Under the pieces are notes generated by a model, which had not been told where the DNA came from, did not search any database, and saw only the letters and a program-made list of their open reading frames with translations. From Thalassobaculum sp965228445 (GTDB lineage Bacteria > Pseudomonadota > Alphaproteobacteria > Thalassobaculales > Thalassobaculaceae): DNA of 64,000 nt. Below are positions 7,309 through 15,649 of the stretch, in pieces. The DNA lies in contig OZ245813.1 of assembly GCA_965228445.1 (NCBI GenBank), forward strand, positions 2,356,001-2,420,000, read 5' to 3'. Both the position numbers and the translations under genes were made by a program. Position 1 is the stretch's first letter; each line of letters begins with the position of its first letter.

Positions 7309-9981
7309 ATGGAAGTCCTTTTCGTCGTCATTCTGGTGTTGCTCATGGCCGGGGCCCTCGCCTCCGGCTTCCCGGTAGCCTTCGCGCTGCCGGGCTCGGC
7401 AATCATCAGCATCCTGCTCGCGGCCGCCGCCGGCGTGATCGCGACCGGAAGCCCGGACGCCTTCTTCGCCCAGGGCGGGCCGACCAACTGGCTCAGCGCC
7501 GGCGTCACCAACTTCCGAGGAATATACTGGGAGGTTGAACGCGACACGCTCATAGCGATCCCGCTCTTCGTGTTCATGGGGATCATGCTGCAGCGCTCGA
7601 AGATCGCCGAGGATCTGCTGGTCTCCATGGCCCAGCTCTTCGGGCCGATCCGCGGCGGTCTCGGCATCTCGGTGGTGTTCGTGGGCGCGCTGCTGGCGGC
7701 GACGACGGGCATCCTGGGTGCGACGGTCGTGGCCATGGGCCTGATCTCGCTGCCGGCGATGATGCGGAACAACTACGCCAACTGGCTGTCGACCGGCACG
7801 ATCGCCGCGTCCGGCACCCTGGGGCAGATCATCCCGCCGTCCATCGTGCTGATCATCCTGGCCGACCAGCTCTCCAACGCGGTCGACCAGGCCAGCAGCC
7901 TGCGGACCAACCTGTACAAGGCGGCGACCGGCGAATTCTCCATGCCGAGCGAGTTCGCCGTCTCCTCGACCAGCGCCGGCGACATGTTCATGGGCGCACT
8001 GATCCCGGGCCTGGTCCTGGTCGGCCTGTACATGCTGTTCATCTTCGTCGTCGCCTTCATCCGCCGCGACATCGCCCCGCCGGTGCCGTTCGAGGGCTCC
8101 TACGACCGCCGCTTCGCGGTCCGCGTCACCCTCGCCCTGGTGCCGCCGCTGACCCTGATCTTCGTCGTGCTGGGCTCGATCATCACCGGCATCGCGACCG
8201 TGAACCAGGCCGGCGCCATCGGCGCGGTCGGCGCCACCGTGATGGCCGGCTATCGGCTGTACGAGGACAAGGCCCGCACCTACTGGCCGGCCTTCCTGGC
8301 CGGTGGTGCCGTGGTCGCTATCCTGATCATCACCAGCGTCTGGCACGTCAACATCCGCGCGATCAACGGCCCGTCCGACCAGCTCGGCGTGACCCTGGCG
8401 GTCATCGCCACCGTGGTCTTCCTGATCGGCGTGCTGTGGAGCCTGAAGCGCACCTACACCACCCAGGAGACGCTGCAGGGCGTCATGATGGAGACGGCGA
8501 AGACCACCTCGCTGGTGTTCATCATCCTGCTCGGCGCCGCCATGCTGACCTCCGCGTTCCGCGGGTTCGGCGGCGAGGAGTTGGTGAAGGAGTTCCTGCA
8601 GGGCATGCCCGGCGGCTTCTGGGCCCAGTTCATCATCGTCATGGCGGTGATCTTCGTCCTCGGCTTCTTCCTCGACTTCATCGAGATCGCCGTGGTCGTG
8701 GTGCCGATCGTGGCGCCGATCCTACTGGCCGACCCGTCCGCCAACATCACCGCCGTCTGGCTCGGCGTGATGATCGGCCTGAACATCCAGACCTCGTTCC
8801 TAACCCCGCCCTTCGGCTTTGCGCTGTTCTATCTGCGCGGCGTCGCCCCGGCGGCCGTGCGGACCCTGGACATGTACAAGGGCGTGGTGCCGTTCATCAC
8901 CCTGCAGCTCATCGCGCTGCTGATCGTCGGCGCCAACCCGCCGCTGGTGAACTACCTGCCGACCCGTCTGTCGCTGCTGGGCGAGACCGCCCCGCCGCCG
9001 CAAAACCCGCGTCTGCAGTCCTGCATCGAGGACTATGTCCACCAGGCCTTCCAGGAGAACGGCGACGGCATCCGCTCCGCCATCCAGACCGCCAAGGGCT
9101 GGGACCTGTCCGGCGTGCCGAAGAGCATCTCCGGCGAGGTGACCCGGGCCGTGAACGGGGCGGAGGGCGCGTTCAAGGCGCTCGCCGACGCCCGTGCGGC
9201 CACCGCGGCGATCGACGGCGCGGCGGGCGAGTACGACCCGGTCCGGACCGAGGTCCGGCGGATCGAAGCCGACCTGCGCCGCAACGCCGAGGAGTTGGAG
9301 AACGCCCAGCGGCGCGTCGGCCAGCTGCAGCGCCAGGCGCCGGACGATGTCGACGCCATCGAGCGTCTGCAGAACCGGGCCGAGGAGCTGAAAGCCGAGA
9401 AGGAAGCCCTCGAAGCCCAGATGCCCGCGAGCTGGGACGCCGCCCATGGCGAGTTCAAGAAGCTGCTGTCGGAGGAGAAGCGGGCCTATCTGACTTACCG
9501 CCGCACCGTCGACAACGCCTACGAGCCGATCCAGACCTTCATGCGGGTGCTACGCGGCGCCGATGCCCTGGTCGCGGTCCGCGACGAGGTGCGGGGCCTG
9601 GCGGAGACCATCCGCTCCAGCGATCCGGAGAAGGCCATGGAGGATATCCAGGCGATGGAGAGCCGGGTCGGCGACATCGAGGGCGCGGGCGACGTGCGCT
9701 CCGCCCTGTCCAAGGCCCGCCGCGAGCTGCGGACCACCAACACCCGCCAGCCGGATGTGGACGCGGCCCTGGCCGAGCATGCCGAGGCCGTGGCCGCCCT
9801 GGAGGCCGACATCGCCTGGCGGGTCGCGGCCGCGGAGTCGCTGCTGCCGCAGGTGGAGGCCTACGAGGACGCGATCGACGACACGATCGGCCTGCGCCAG
9901 CAGCCGCGCCTGCCGCGCGAGGTCGCCCTCTACGTCGCCTCGTGCAGCTCGAGGCACCGCAACATCTCGCTGAACTTCTGA
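7309..9981 (+). CDS. TRAP transporter large permease with long C-terminal coiled coil (DctM type)
   Basis: Transport-channel subunit of the TRAP system, 890 residues against ~425-600 for most family members. Residues ~1-555 are membrane domain with the usual DctM landmarks: MEVLFVVILVLLMAGALASG at the start, GALLAATTGILGATVVAMG near residue 125, ASGTLGQIIPPSI near 165, and FLTPPFGFALFYLRG near 500. From about residue 565 the protein turns hydrophilic for ~325 residues; 644-705 is a clear heptad-type coiled coil rich in Glu, Arg and Leu (for example RRNAEELENAQRRVGQLQRQ), with more helical sequence to ~870. A tail of this kind would lie on one face of the membrane. The frame is open and codon use is uniform through the join, so it is not an obvious fusion artefact. 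Confidence 0.9.
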   Translation: MEVLFVVILVLLMAGALASGFPVAFALPGSAIISILLAAAAGVIATGSPDAFFAQGGPTNWLSAGVTNFRGIYWEVERDTLIAIPLFVFMGIMLQRSKIAEDLLVSMAQLFGPIRGGLGISVVFVGALLAATTGILGATVVAMGLISLPAMMRNNYANWLSTGTIAASGTLGQIIPPSIVLIILADQLSNAVDQASSLRTNLYKAATGEFSMPSEFAVSSTSAGDMFMGALIPGLVLVGLYMLFIFVVAFIRRDIAPPVPFEGSYDRRFAVRVTLALVPPLTLIFVVLGSIITGIATVNQAGAIGAVGATVMAGYRLYEDKARTYWPAFLAGGAVVAILIITSVWHVNIRAINGPSDQLGVTLAVIATVVFLIGVLWSLKRTYTTQETLQGVMMETAKTTSLVFIILLGAAMLTSAFRGFGGEELVKEFLQGMPGGFWAQFIIVMAVIFVLGFFLDFIEIAVVVVPIVAPILLADPSANITAVWLGVMIGLNIQTSFLTPPFGFALFYLRGVAPAAVRTLDMYKGVVPFITLQLIALLIVGANPPLVNYLPTRLSLLGETAPPPQNPRLQSCIEDYVHQAFQENGDGIRSAIQTAKGWDLSGVPKSISGEVTRAVNGAEGAFKALADARAATAAIDGAAGEYDPVRTEVRRIEADLRRNAEELENAQRRVGQLQRQAPDDVDAIERLQNRAEELKAEKEALEAQMPASWDAAHGEFKKLLSEEKRAYLTYRRTVDNAYEPIQTFMRVLRGADALVAVRDEVRGLAETIRSSDPEKAMEDIQAMESRVGDIEGAGDVRSALSKARRELRTTNTRQPDVDAALAEHAEAVAALEADIAWRVAAAESLLPQVEAYEDAIDDTIGLRQQPRLPREVALYVASCSSRHRNISLNF

Positions 9982-10037
9982 TCGGCGACGGGAGCGGCCC
10001 CGCCGCTCCGAGATCTTCGGCCTCACCGGCCAGGCAG

Positions 10038-10068
10038 ATGCCCCGATCGGCTCCGATCGGGGCATTTT
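10038..10068 (+). terminator. Rho-independent terminator of the TRAP operon
   Basis: A perfect 13-bp stem (ATGCCCCGATCGG with CCGATCGGGGCAT) with a two-base loop is followed by TTTT, 56 bases after the large-permease stop. It separates the TRAP genes from pcaD transcriptionally. Confidence 0.93.
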
Positions 10069-10181
10069 GCTGTCCGCCACTGGCAGCCGGTGCGCCCGGC
10101 GCCTCAGCGGTCAGCGCTCTCGACGTCCCCCGCCCTTGGAGGCAGGATAGGCGAAAGAACGCGACACCAAGGGGAGGACTG

Positions 10182-10982
10182 ATGGCATCGACATTCGTCG
10201 AGGTGGAGGGCTGCGTACTGCATGTCCGCCAGGACGGGCCGGCGGACGGCCCGGCTCTGCTGTTCTCGAACTCGCTCGGCACCGACCTGCGCATCTGGGA
10301 TGCGGTGGTCGACGCTCTGTCCGACCGCTGGCACTGCATCCGCATGGACAAGCGCGGCCACGGCCTGTCGGCCCTCGGCACGGCGCCGGTCACGATCGAG
10401 CGCTATGCCGCCGACGCACTCGCCGTGCTGGACCACCTGGGCGTCGGCCGCGCCGTGATGGTCGGCGTCTCCATCGGCGGAATGATCACCCAGGCGAGCT
10501 ATGCCGCCCGCCCCGGCGCCTTCGCCGGGCTGATGATGTGCGACACGGCGGCGAAGATCGGCACGGCCGACACCTGGCAGCAGCGCATCGACATGGTGCG
10601 GACCGACGGGCTCGCCGCCATGGCCGACACGGTCCTGCAGCGGTGGTTCGCGCCGGCCTTCCATCGCGACCGGCCGGTCGATCTGAACGGCTACCGTCAG
10701 ATGCTGGTGCGCACCCCGGCCGAAGGCTATGCCGCAGCCTGTGCCGCCCTGCGCGATGCCGACTACACCGCCAAGGCCTCGGCGGTCGGCGTGCCCTGCG
10801 TGGTGCTCTGCGGCGCCGATGACGGGGCGACCACGCCCGAGGTCGTCTCGGCCTTCGCCGGCTCCCTGCCCAACGCCCGCTATGTCGAGCTGCCCGATGT
10901 CGGCCACCTGCCGAGCATCGAGGCGCCCGGAGCGGTCGTGGCGGAGCTGAAGACCTTGCTGAAGGAGGTGAACCATGGGTGA
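10182..10982 (+). CDS. pcaD: 3-oxoadipate enol-lactonase
   Basis: Alpha/beta hydrolase that opens 3-oxoadipate enol-lactone to 3-oxoadipate in the beta-ketoadipate pathway; 266 residues, cytoplasmic. The nucleophile elbow is GVSIGGM (Ser near residue 97), preceded by the strand DKRGHGLS; the acid is in LCGADD and the histidine in VGHLPSIEAP near the C-terminus. The start is ATG 10182 with GGGGAGGA upstream; the frame is open far upstream but that part is antisense-like noise over the large TRAP permease gene. The last bases overlap pcaH (10975), so the two are translationally coupled. pcaB and pcaC are not in the window. Confidence 0.92.
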   Translation: MASTFVEVEGCVLHVRQDGPADGPALLFSNSLGTDLRIWDAVVDALSDRWHCIRMDKRGHGLSALGTAPVTIERYAADALAVLDHLGVGRAVMVGVSIGGMITQASYAARPGAFAGLMMCDTAAKIGTADTWQQRIDMVRTDGLAAMADTVLQRWFAPAFHRDRPVDLNGYRQMLVRTPAEGYAAACAALRDADYTAKASAVGVPCVVLCGADDGATTPEVVSAFAGSLPNARYVELPDVGHLPSIEAPGAVVAELKTLLKEVNHG

Positions 10983-11688
10983 CGCACCGCTGATCACGCC
11001 GCGCGACTGGACGGCGCACCCGCCGCTGATCCATCCGGACTACAAGTCGACGGTCAAACGCGGGCCGACCAGGCCGCTGGTGCCGATCCGGCACTCCCTG
11101 TCCGAGCTGACCGGCCCGGTCTACGGTCACGAGTCCCTCGCACCGCTGGACAACGATCTGACCCGCAACGGCGCGAAGAATGGCGAGGCCCTGGGCGAGC
11201 GCATCGTCGTCACCGGTCGGGTGCTCGACGAGCTGGGCCGGCCGCAGCCGAACGCGCTGATCGAGATCTGGCAGGCCAATGCGGCGGGCCGCTACGTGCA
11301 TGAGAACGACCAGCACGACGCGCCGCTCGACCCCAACTTCTTCGGTGGCGGACGGACGGTGACCGATGCCGAGGGGCGCTACCGGTTCTACACAATCAAG
11401 CCGGGCGCCTATCCCTGGCCGAACCACGCCAATGCCTGGCGGCCGAACCACATCCACCTGTCGCTGTTCGGTCCGACCTTCGCCAGCCGGCTGGTGACCC
11501 AGATGTATTTCCCCGGCGACCCGCTGCTGACGCTCGACCCGATCTTCCTCGGCACGCCCCAGGGCGCGCGCGACCGGCTGGTCAGCGACTTCTCCCTCGA
11601 CGTCACCGAGGAGGGATTCGCCCTCGGCTATGTCTTCGACATCGTGCTGCGCGGCCCGAAGGAAACGCCGATGGAGGCCGGGCGATGA
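10975..11688 (+). CDS. pcaH: Protocatechuate 3,4-dioxygenase beta subunit
   Basis: Iron-binding subunit of the intradiol dioxygenase that cleaves protocatechuate to 3-carboxy-cis,cis-muconate. The four non-haem Fe(III) ligands are present with the family's spacing: Tyr107 (AAGRYVHEND), Tyr146 (KPGAYPWPN), His159 and His161 (PNHIHLSLFG). The length of 237 residues is normal. Its ATG overlaps the end of pcaD by 8 bases, and its own stop overlaps the pcaG start (ATGA), so the three genes form a tight operon. It works as an alpha-beta heterodimer (multimerised) with PcaG in the cytoplasm. Confidence 0.97.
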   Translation: MGDAPLITPRDWTAHPPLIHPDYKSTVKRGPTRPLVPIRHSLSELTGPVYGHESLAPLDNDLTRNGAKNGEALGERIVVTGRVLDELGRPQPNALIEIWQANAAGRYVHENDQHDAPLDPNFFGGGRTVTDAEGRYRFYTIKPGAYPWPNHANAWRPNHIHLSLFGPTFASRLVTQMYFPGDPLLTLDPIFLGTPQGARDRLVSDFSLDVTEEGFALGYVFDIVLRGPKETPMEAGR

Positions 11689-12266
11689 GCGACTGGAAGC
11701 AGACCCCGTCCCAGACCGTCGGCCCGTATTTCGCCTATGGCCTGACCGCGCGGCAGTACAACTACCCGCAGACCTCGATCGCCGAGGGCGCGATGGCCGG
11801 CGAGGACGTCGAGGGCGAGCGCATCCGGATCGAGGGGCGCGTGCTCGACGGCGACGGCGCGCCGGTGCCCGACGCGATGATCGAGATCTGGCAGGCCGAC
11901 GCCCAGGGCCGCTTCGCCCATCCGGCCGACCCGCGCGGCTCCAATGCCGGGTTCACCGGCTTCGGGCGCACCGGCACCGGCACGGACCCGAAATGCCGCT
12001 TCGTCTTCGACACCATCAAGCCGGGCGCAGCGGCCGAGGGCGAGGCGCCGCATCTGAACGTGATCGTGTTCATGCGCGGGCTGCTGACCCATGTCTACAC
12101 CCGGATCTACTTCGCCGACGAAGCGGCGGCGAACGCAGCCGACCCGGTGCTGAGCGCGGTGCCGGCGGACCGGCGCGACACCCTGATCGCGACGCGGGAG
12201 GGCAACACCTACCAGCTCGACATCCGCATGCAGGGGCCGGACGAGACGGTGTTCTTCGAGGTGTGA
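11685..12266 (+). CDS. pcaG: Protocatechuate 3,4-dioxygenase alpha subunit
   Basis: Structural partner of PcaH, 193 residues, same intradiol-dioxygenase fold. The N-terminal TPSQTVGPYFAYGL stretch is diagnostic for PcaG and contributes to the active-site mouth. The core shares the strand IEIWQADAQGRF with PcaH but lacks the metal ligands (no paired His at the HIH position; LNVIVFMRG instead), as expected for alpha. The start ATG 11685 overlaps the pcaH stop by four bases. The operon ends in a strong hairpin at 12385-12412. Confidence 0.97.
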   Translation: MSDWKQTPSQTVGPYFAYGLTARQYNYPQTSIAEGAMAGEDVEGERIRIEGRVLDGDGAPVPDAMIEIWQADAQGRFAHPADPRGSNAGFTGFGRTGTGTDPKCRFVFDTIKPGAAAEGEAPHLNVIVFMRGLLTHVYTRIYFADEAAANAADPVLSAVPADRRDTLIATREGNTYQLDIRMQGPDETVFFEV

Positions 12267-12297
12267 GAAGGGCGCGGGCATAGCCTAGACCCCGTCC

Positions 12298-12370
12298 GTC
12301 ATCCTGACGCACGTCAGGATCAGCGATGCACCGGCGCCGGAGGCTTGATCCGGATCTGCGTCAGGATGAC
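12298..12370. repeat. Intergenic palindromic element A1
   Basis: Outer arms GTCATCCTGACGCA (12298-12311) and TGCGTCAGGATGAC (12357-12370) are perfect inverted repeats, and the left arm contains a second palindrome ATCCTGACG-CA-CGTCAGGAT. This is the layout of the other A elements in the window, though its sequence is a different variant. Confidence 0.75.
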
Positions 12371-12384
12371 AGCCGGAACGAAAG

Positions 12385-12412
12385 AAGCCCCGCCGGTTTC
12401 CCGGCGGGGCTT
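12385..12412. terminator. Bidirectional terminator between pcaG and the cold shock gene
   Basis: AAGCCCCGCCGG and CCGGCGGGGCTT form a perfect 12-bp stem with a TTTC loop between two convergent genes. Ribosome-poor flanks and short T/A runs on both sides suit termination from both directions. Confidence 0.85.
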
Positions 12413-12441
12413 CGCGTTTGGATGCCGAAGCTCGGAGGAGC

Positions 12442-12651
12442 TTAGGCGGCCGACAGGTTGCCGGCGAAGACCTTGTTGCGGCGCGGGTCCGACTGCAGCT
12501 CGTACGAGATCTTCTGGCCCTCGTTCAGGCTGTGCATGCCGGACTGCTCAACGGCGCTGATGTGCACGAACACGTCCGCACCGCCATCGTCCGGCTGAAT
12601 GAACCCATAACCCTTGGTGGTGTTGAACCACTTAACCGTACCGGTGGCCAT
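12442..12651 (-). CDS. cspA: Cold shock protein (CspA family)
   Basis: A 69-residue single cold shock domain: MATGTVKWFNTTKGYGFI with RNP1 (KGYGFI) and RNP2 (VFVHIS) in their normal positions, and the end FAGNLSAA. It binds single-stranded RNA/DNA and melts mRNA structure. Start ATG 12651 has AAAGGAGCG upstream. It lies 48 bases downstream of the DEAD-box helicase gene on the same strand; both act on RNA structure and may be co-expressed, although the gap could hold a promoter. Confidence 0.97.
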   Translation of the reverse strand: MATGTVKWFNTTKGYGFIQPDDGGADVFVHISAVEQSGMHSLNEGQKISYELQSDPRRNKVFAGNLSAA

Positions 12652-12699
12652 AACGTCGCTCCTTTCATATTGACGTTGATTGGTATTCCGTCCGCTGGC

Positions 12700-14223
12700 T
12701 CAGGCGCGCACAGGCGCCGGAGAGCGGAATCCCTTGTCCTTGGCGGCGCGCGGCGTACCGCCGGCGATCCGCGCCACGCCGGCATCGAGAGCCTCGTTGC
12801 TCGGGCGCTTCGGGCGGGCGTCGCCGCCGTTGGACTGCTGTTTCTTGGGGCGATTGTCGCCCTTCGACGCCTGCTTGGGGCGGTTTTCACCCTTCGCGGC
12901 CTGCTTCTGACGGCCGTCGCCATGACCTTGAGCCGGGCGGCCGGAGCCGTTCGACTGCTTCTGACGACCCTCGCCGCCAGAGCCGGAGGCCTGCTGCGAG
13001 CGCCCTTCGCCGGACGGACGGCCAGCGCCACCGCGGCGACGGCTGCGCTTCGCCTTCGGCTTGGCCGATCCGGCAGAACGCGGCTTCGACGCGTCGCGGT
13101 CGATCGCCTCGCCGGTGATCAGCGAGCGGCCGATCAGCCGCTCGATATCGCCGAGCAGCTCCATTTCCTCGTCGTCGACCAGCGAGACGGCCACGCCCTC
13201 GGCACCGGCCCGCGCGGTGCGGCCGATCCGGTGCACGTAGCTCTCCGGGACGTTGGGCAGTTCGTAGTTCACCACATGGGTCACACCGTCGACATCGATG
13301 CCGCGGGCGGCGATGTCGGTGGCCACCAGGATGTTCGACTTGCCGGACTTGAAGGCGTCGAGCGCCCGCTCGCGCTGACCCTGGCTCTTGTCGCCATGGA
13401 TTGCCTCGCTGGCGAGACCGGCATTGCCCAGGTGACGGGCGACCCGGTCGGCGCCGCGCTTGGTGCGGGTGAACACGATGGCCCGGCCGACGGTGTCGTC
13501 GGACAGGATCCTGGCCAGCGCGGTGCGCTTCTCGGCGCGCGGCACCTGCACGACGCTCTGCTGGATCCGCTCGATCGGCGTGGAGGCCGGAGCCACCGCG
13601 ATCTCGGCCGGATCAGTCAGGAAGTCGTCGGCCAGGGCGCGGATCTGCGTCGGCATGGTCGCCGAGAACAGCACCGTCTGGCGGGTCTTCGGCGTCATCG
13701 CCAGGATGCGGCGCACCGCCGGCATGAAGCCGAGGTCCAGCATCTGGTCCGCCTCGTCCAGCACCACCACCGCGGTGTCGGTCAGCTTGATCGCGCCGGT
13801 GCCGATATGGTCGAGCAGCCGGCCCGGGGTCGCCACCAGGAAGTCGAGGCCCTGGGCGCAGGCACGGACCTGCGGGCCCGGCTTCGCACCGCCGACCACG
13901 ACGGTCGAGCGCGGGCGTACGTTCTTGCCATAGGCGCGCACGGCGTCATGGATCTGGGCCGCCAGCTCGCGGGTCGGCGACAGCACCAGGACGCGGGCGC
14001 CCTTCGGCTTCGCGGTGCCGCCGATCTCGGCCAGACGGCTGAGCAGCGGCAGGACGAAAGCGGCGGTCTTGCCGGTGCCCGTCTGGGCGATTCCGACGAC
14101 GTCGCGGCCTTCGAGGACCAGGGGGATGGCTTTGGCTTGGATGGGAGTGGGAGTGTCGTAGCCTTCGGCCGAAACGGCCCGAAGGACGGTCTCGGCCAGG
14201 CCGAGGGTCTTGAAGTCGGTCAA
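12700..14223 (-). CDS. DEAD-box ATP-dependent RNA helicase (RhlE type)
   Basis: RNA helicase of 507 residues. Domain 1 holds the Q motif (TPIQAKAIP), Walker A AQTGTGKT, PTRELA, VLDEADQ (DEAD variant in family terms: DEAD) and SAT; domain 2 holds ARGIDV and HRIGRTARAG. The core ends near residue 370. Residues ~380-490 are a low-complexity, basic tail with repeated Q/K/S/G blocks (RQKQ, RPKQ, NRPKK), typical for RNA-tethering tails of RhlE-like helicases. It may act in ribosome assembly or cold-related RNA remodelling together with the cold shock protein just downstream. Confidence 0.94.
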   Translation of the reverse strand: MTDFKTLGLAETVLRAVSAEGYDTPTPIQAKAIPLVLEGRDVVGIAQTGTGKTAAFVLPLLSRLAEIGGTAKPKGARVLVLSPTRELAAQIHDAVRAYGKNVRPRSTVVVGGAKPGPQVRACAQGLDFLVATPGRLLDHIGTGAIKLTDTAVVVLDEADQMLDLGFMPAVRRILAMTPKTRQTVLFSATMPTQIRALADDFLTDPAEIAVAPASTPIERIQQSVVQVPRAEKRTALARILSDDTVGRAIVFTRTKRGADRVARHLGNAGLASEAIHGDKSQGQRERALDAFKSGKSNILVATDIAARGIDVDGVTHVVNYELPNVPESYVHRIGRTARAGAEGVAVSLVDDEEMELLGDIERLIGRSLITGEAIDRDASKPRSAGSAKPKAKRSRRRGGAGRPSGEGRSQQASGSGGEGRQKQSNGSGRPAQGHGDGRQKQAAKGENRPKQASKGDNRPKKQQSNGGDARPKRPSNEALDAGVARIAGGTPRAAKDKGFRSPAPVRA

Positions 14224-14615
14224 ATTAGGTCTTTCACTTTATCCGCCCGGCCCTGCCGGATCGGCATTCAAATACTGTAAGCAAGCATGCGCGGAACAGC
14301 CGGCCGATGATGCGCCTTCAGACCGAAGGAGCGAGGTGATGGCCTTTCCGCTTAAAACTAAGGGCGTCCATCCGACTGTGCCAACACTGCGGGTTTCCGT
14401 CACGTCCACGCTTGGCACCGTCTCTTGCACTGCAAAATGGGGCTTGCCGTCGGGAATGCAAGAAAATTCGTGAAACCCGCACATTCCCGCCATCCCGATC
14501 GCGCGGTGCCCGTCGGAAACGCCTTGAAGTTCGGCGCAAATCCGATCCAGGCTCGTGGGGGAGCGGCCGCCGTCCGCGGCGGGTCGCCGTGCCGTGGAAC
14601 CAGGGAGACTGCCGT
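14224..14615. other. 392-bp divergent promoter region, helicase and glucokinase
   Basis: The region lies between two divergent genes and must contain both promoters. Two imperfectly similar ~36-bp segments occur at 14445-14480 and 14507-14544 (shared TGCC-GTCGG, then TTCG, then AA-CCG), 62 bases apart in the same orientation. I see no convincing gene or known riboswitch. Confidence 0.5.
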
Positions 14616-15587
14616 ATGACCGGCCCCATCCTCATCGCCGATCTCGGGGGCACCCACCTGCGCTTCGCCCTGACCGACGGGGAGACCGCTCAGCACGAGG
14701 TGTCGATGGAGGGCGACCGGTTCGCCACCCTGGACGATGCCGTCGCCGCCTATCTCGACGGCCTTGGACAGGAGGATCGACCGGAACGCGCGATCTTCGC
14801 CGTGGCCGGGCCGTCGGATGCGCGGACCATGGTCTTCACCAACCGGGACTGGACGGTCCCGGTGGCGCCCCTGCGCAGCCGGTTCGGCCTGCAGCAGCTT
14901 GCGGTGGTCAACGATTTCGCCGCCGTCGCCTATGCCCTGCCCCACCTGACGCCGGCCGACACGAGGACGATCGGCGCGGAGCGCACCGCCCGCCCCGGCC
15001 CGATGGTCGCCATCGGCCCGGGCACAGGATTGGGTGTCGGGCTCGTCGTGCCGGACCGCGGCGGCATCAGGGTCATCCCCGGCGAGGGCGGCCACGCCAC
15101 CCTGGCCGCCCAGAACGGGCTGGAAGACCGGGTCATCGGCTACCTGCGCAACCTGCACGGCCATGTGTCGGCCGAGCGCGCCCTGTCCGGCGTCGGTCTC
15201 GCCGATCTGCATGACGCGGTCTGCGCGGTGGAGGATCTGCCGGCCCGTCGGCTCGACGCCGCCACCGTCGTCGCCGAGGCGGCGACCGATCCCGGCTGCC
15301 GCGAGGCCGTCGGCCTGTTCACCGATTTCCTCGCCACCGTCTCGGGCGACCTGGCGCTCACCGCCGGGGCTGCCGGCGGCGTGTTCATCGCCGGCGGCAT
15401 GGTGCCGAAGCTCGGCGACCTGTTCGACGGCGGCCGGTTCCGCCGACGCTTCACCGCCAAGGGGCGGCTGGCCGGCTATCTCGACCCGATCCCGGTGCGC
15501 CTGATCACCCATCCCCAGCCGGCCCTGCTCGGCCTCAGCCGGTCGGCCACGGACATCCTGACGACCGATCTGGACACTTCTGTCTAG
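14616..15587 (+). CDS. glk: Glucokinase
   Basis: Phosphorylates glucose to glucose-6-phosphate with ATP; cytoplasmic, 323 residues. The bacterial Glk (ROK-unrelated, hexokinase-fold) landmarks are present: LIADLGGTHLRFAL at the start (phosphate loop 1), VVNDFAAVAYALPHL near residue 100 (catalytic Asp), GPGTGLGVGLVV near 135, the PGEGGHATLA sugar-binding loop, and GGVFIAGGMVPK for adenosine binding. The chosen ATG 14616 follows CAGGGAG; the longer open frame upstream has no homology. No sugar operon surrounds it. It would feed Entner-Doudoroff or glycolytic flow ending in the pyruvate kinase at 33.4-34.8 kb. Confidence 0.94.
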   Translation: MTGPILIADLGGTHLRFALTDGETAQHEVSMEGDRFATLDDAVAAYLDGLGQEDRPERAIFAVAGPSDARTMVFTNRDWTVPVAPLRSRFGLQQLAVVNDFAAVAYALPHLTPADTRTIGAERTARPGPMVAIGPGTGLGVGLVVPDRGGIRVIPGEGGHATLAAQNGLEDRVIGYLRNLHGHVSAERALSGVGLADLHDAVCAVEDLPARRLDAATVVAEAATDPGCREAVGLFTDFLATVSGDLALTAGAAGGVFIAGGMVPKLGDLFDGGRFRRRFTAKGRLAGYLDPIPVRLITHPQPALLGLSRSATDILTTDLDTSV

Positions 15588-15649
15588 ACACTGGTCGCGA
15601 TGGCCGATTAGCCTTCCCCGGTCTGCCACCAGGCCGGGAGGGTCAGCCC

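Noticed and set aside
8436..10181. Rightward frame extending pcaD upstream by ~580 codons
   Set aside because: It overlaps the large TRAP permease in another frame, is Arg/Pro-rich, and crosses the terminator at 10038-10068; pcaD starts at 10182 with its own ribosome site.
12418..14280. Long rightward frame opposite the helicase and cold shock genes
   Set aside because: Antisense shadow of a clear DEAD-box helicase; no independent evidence.
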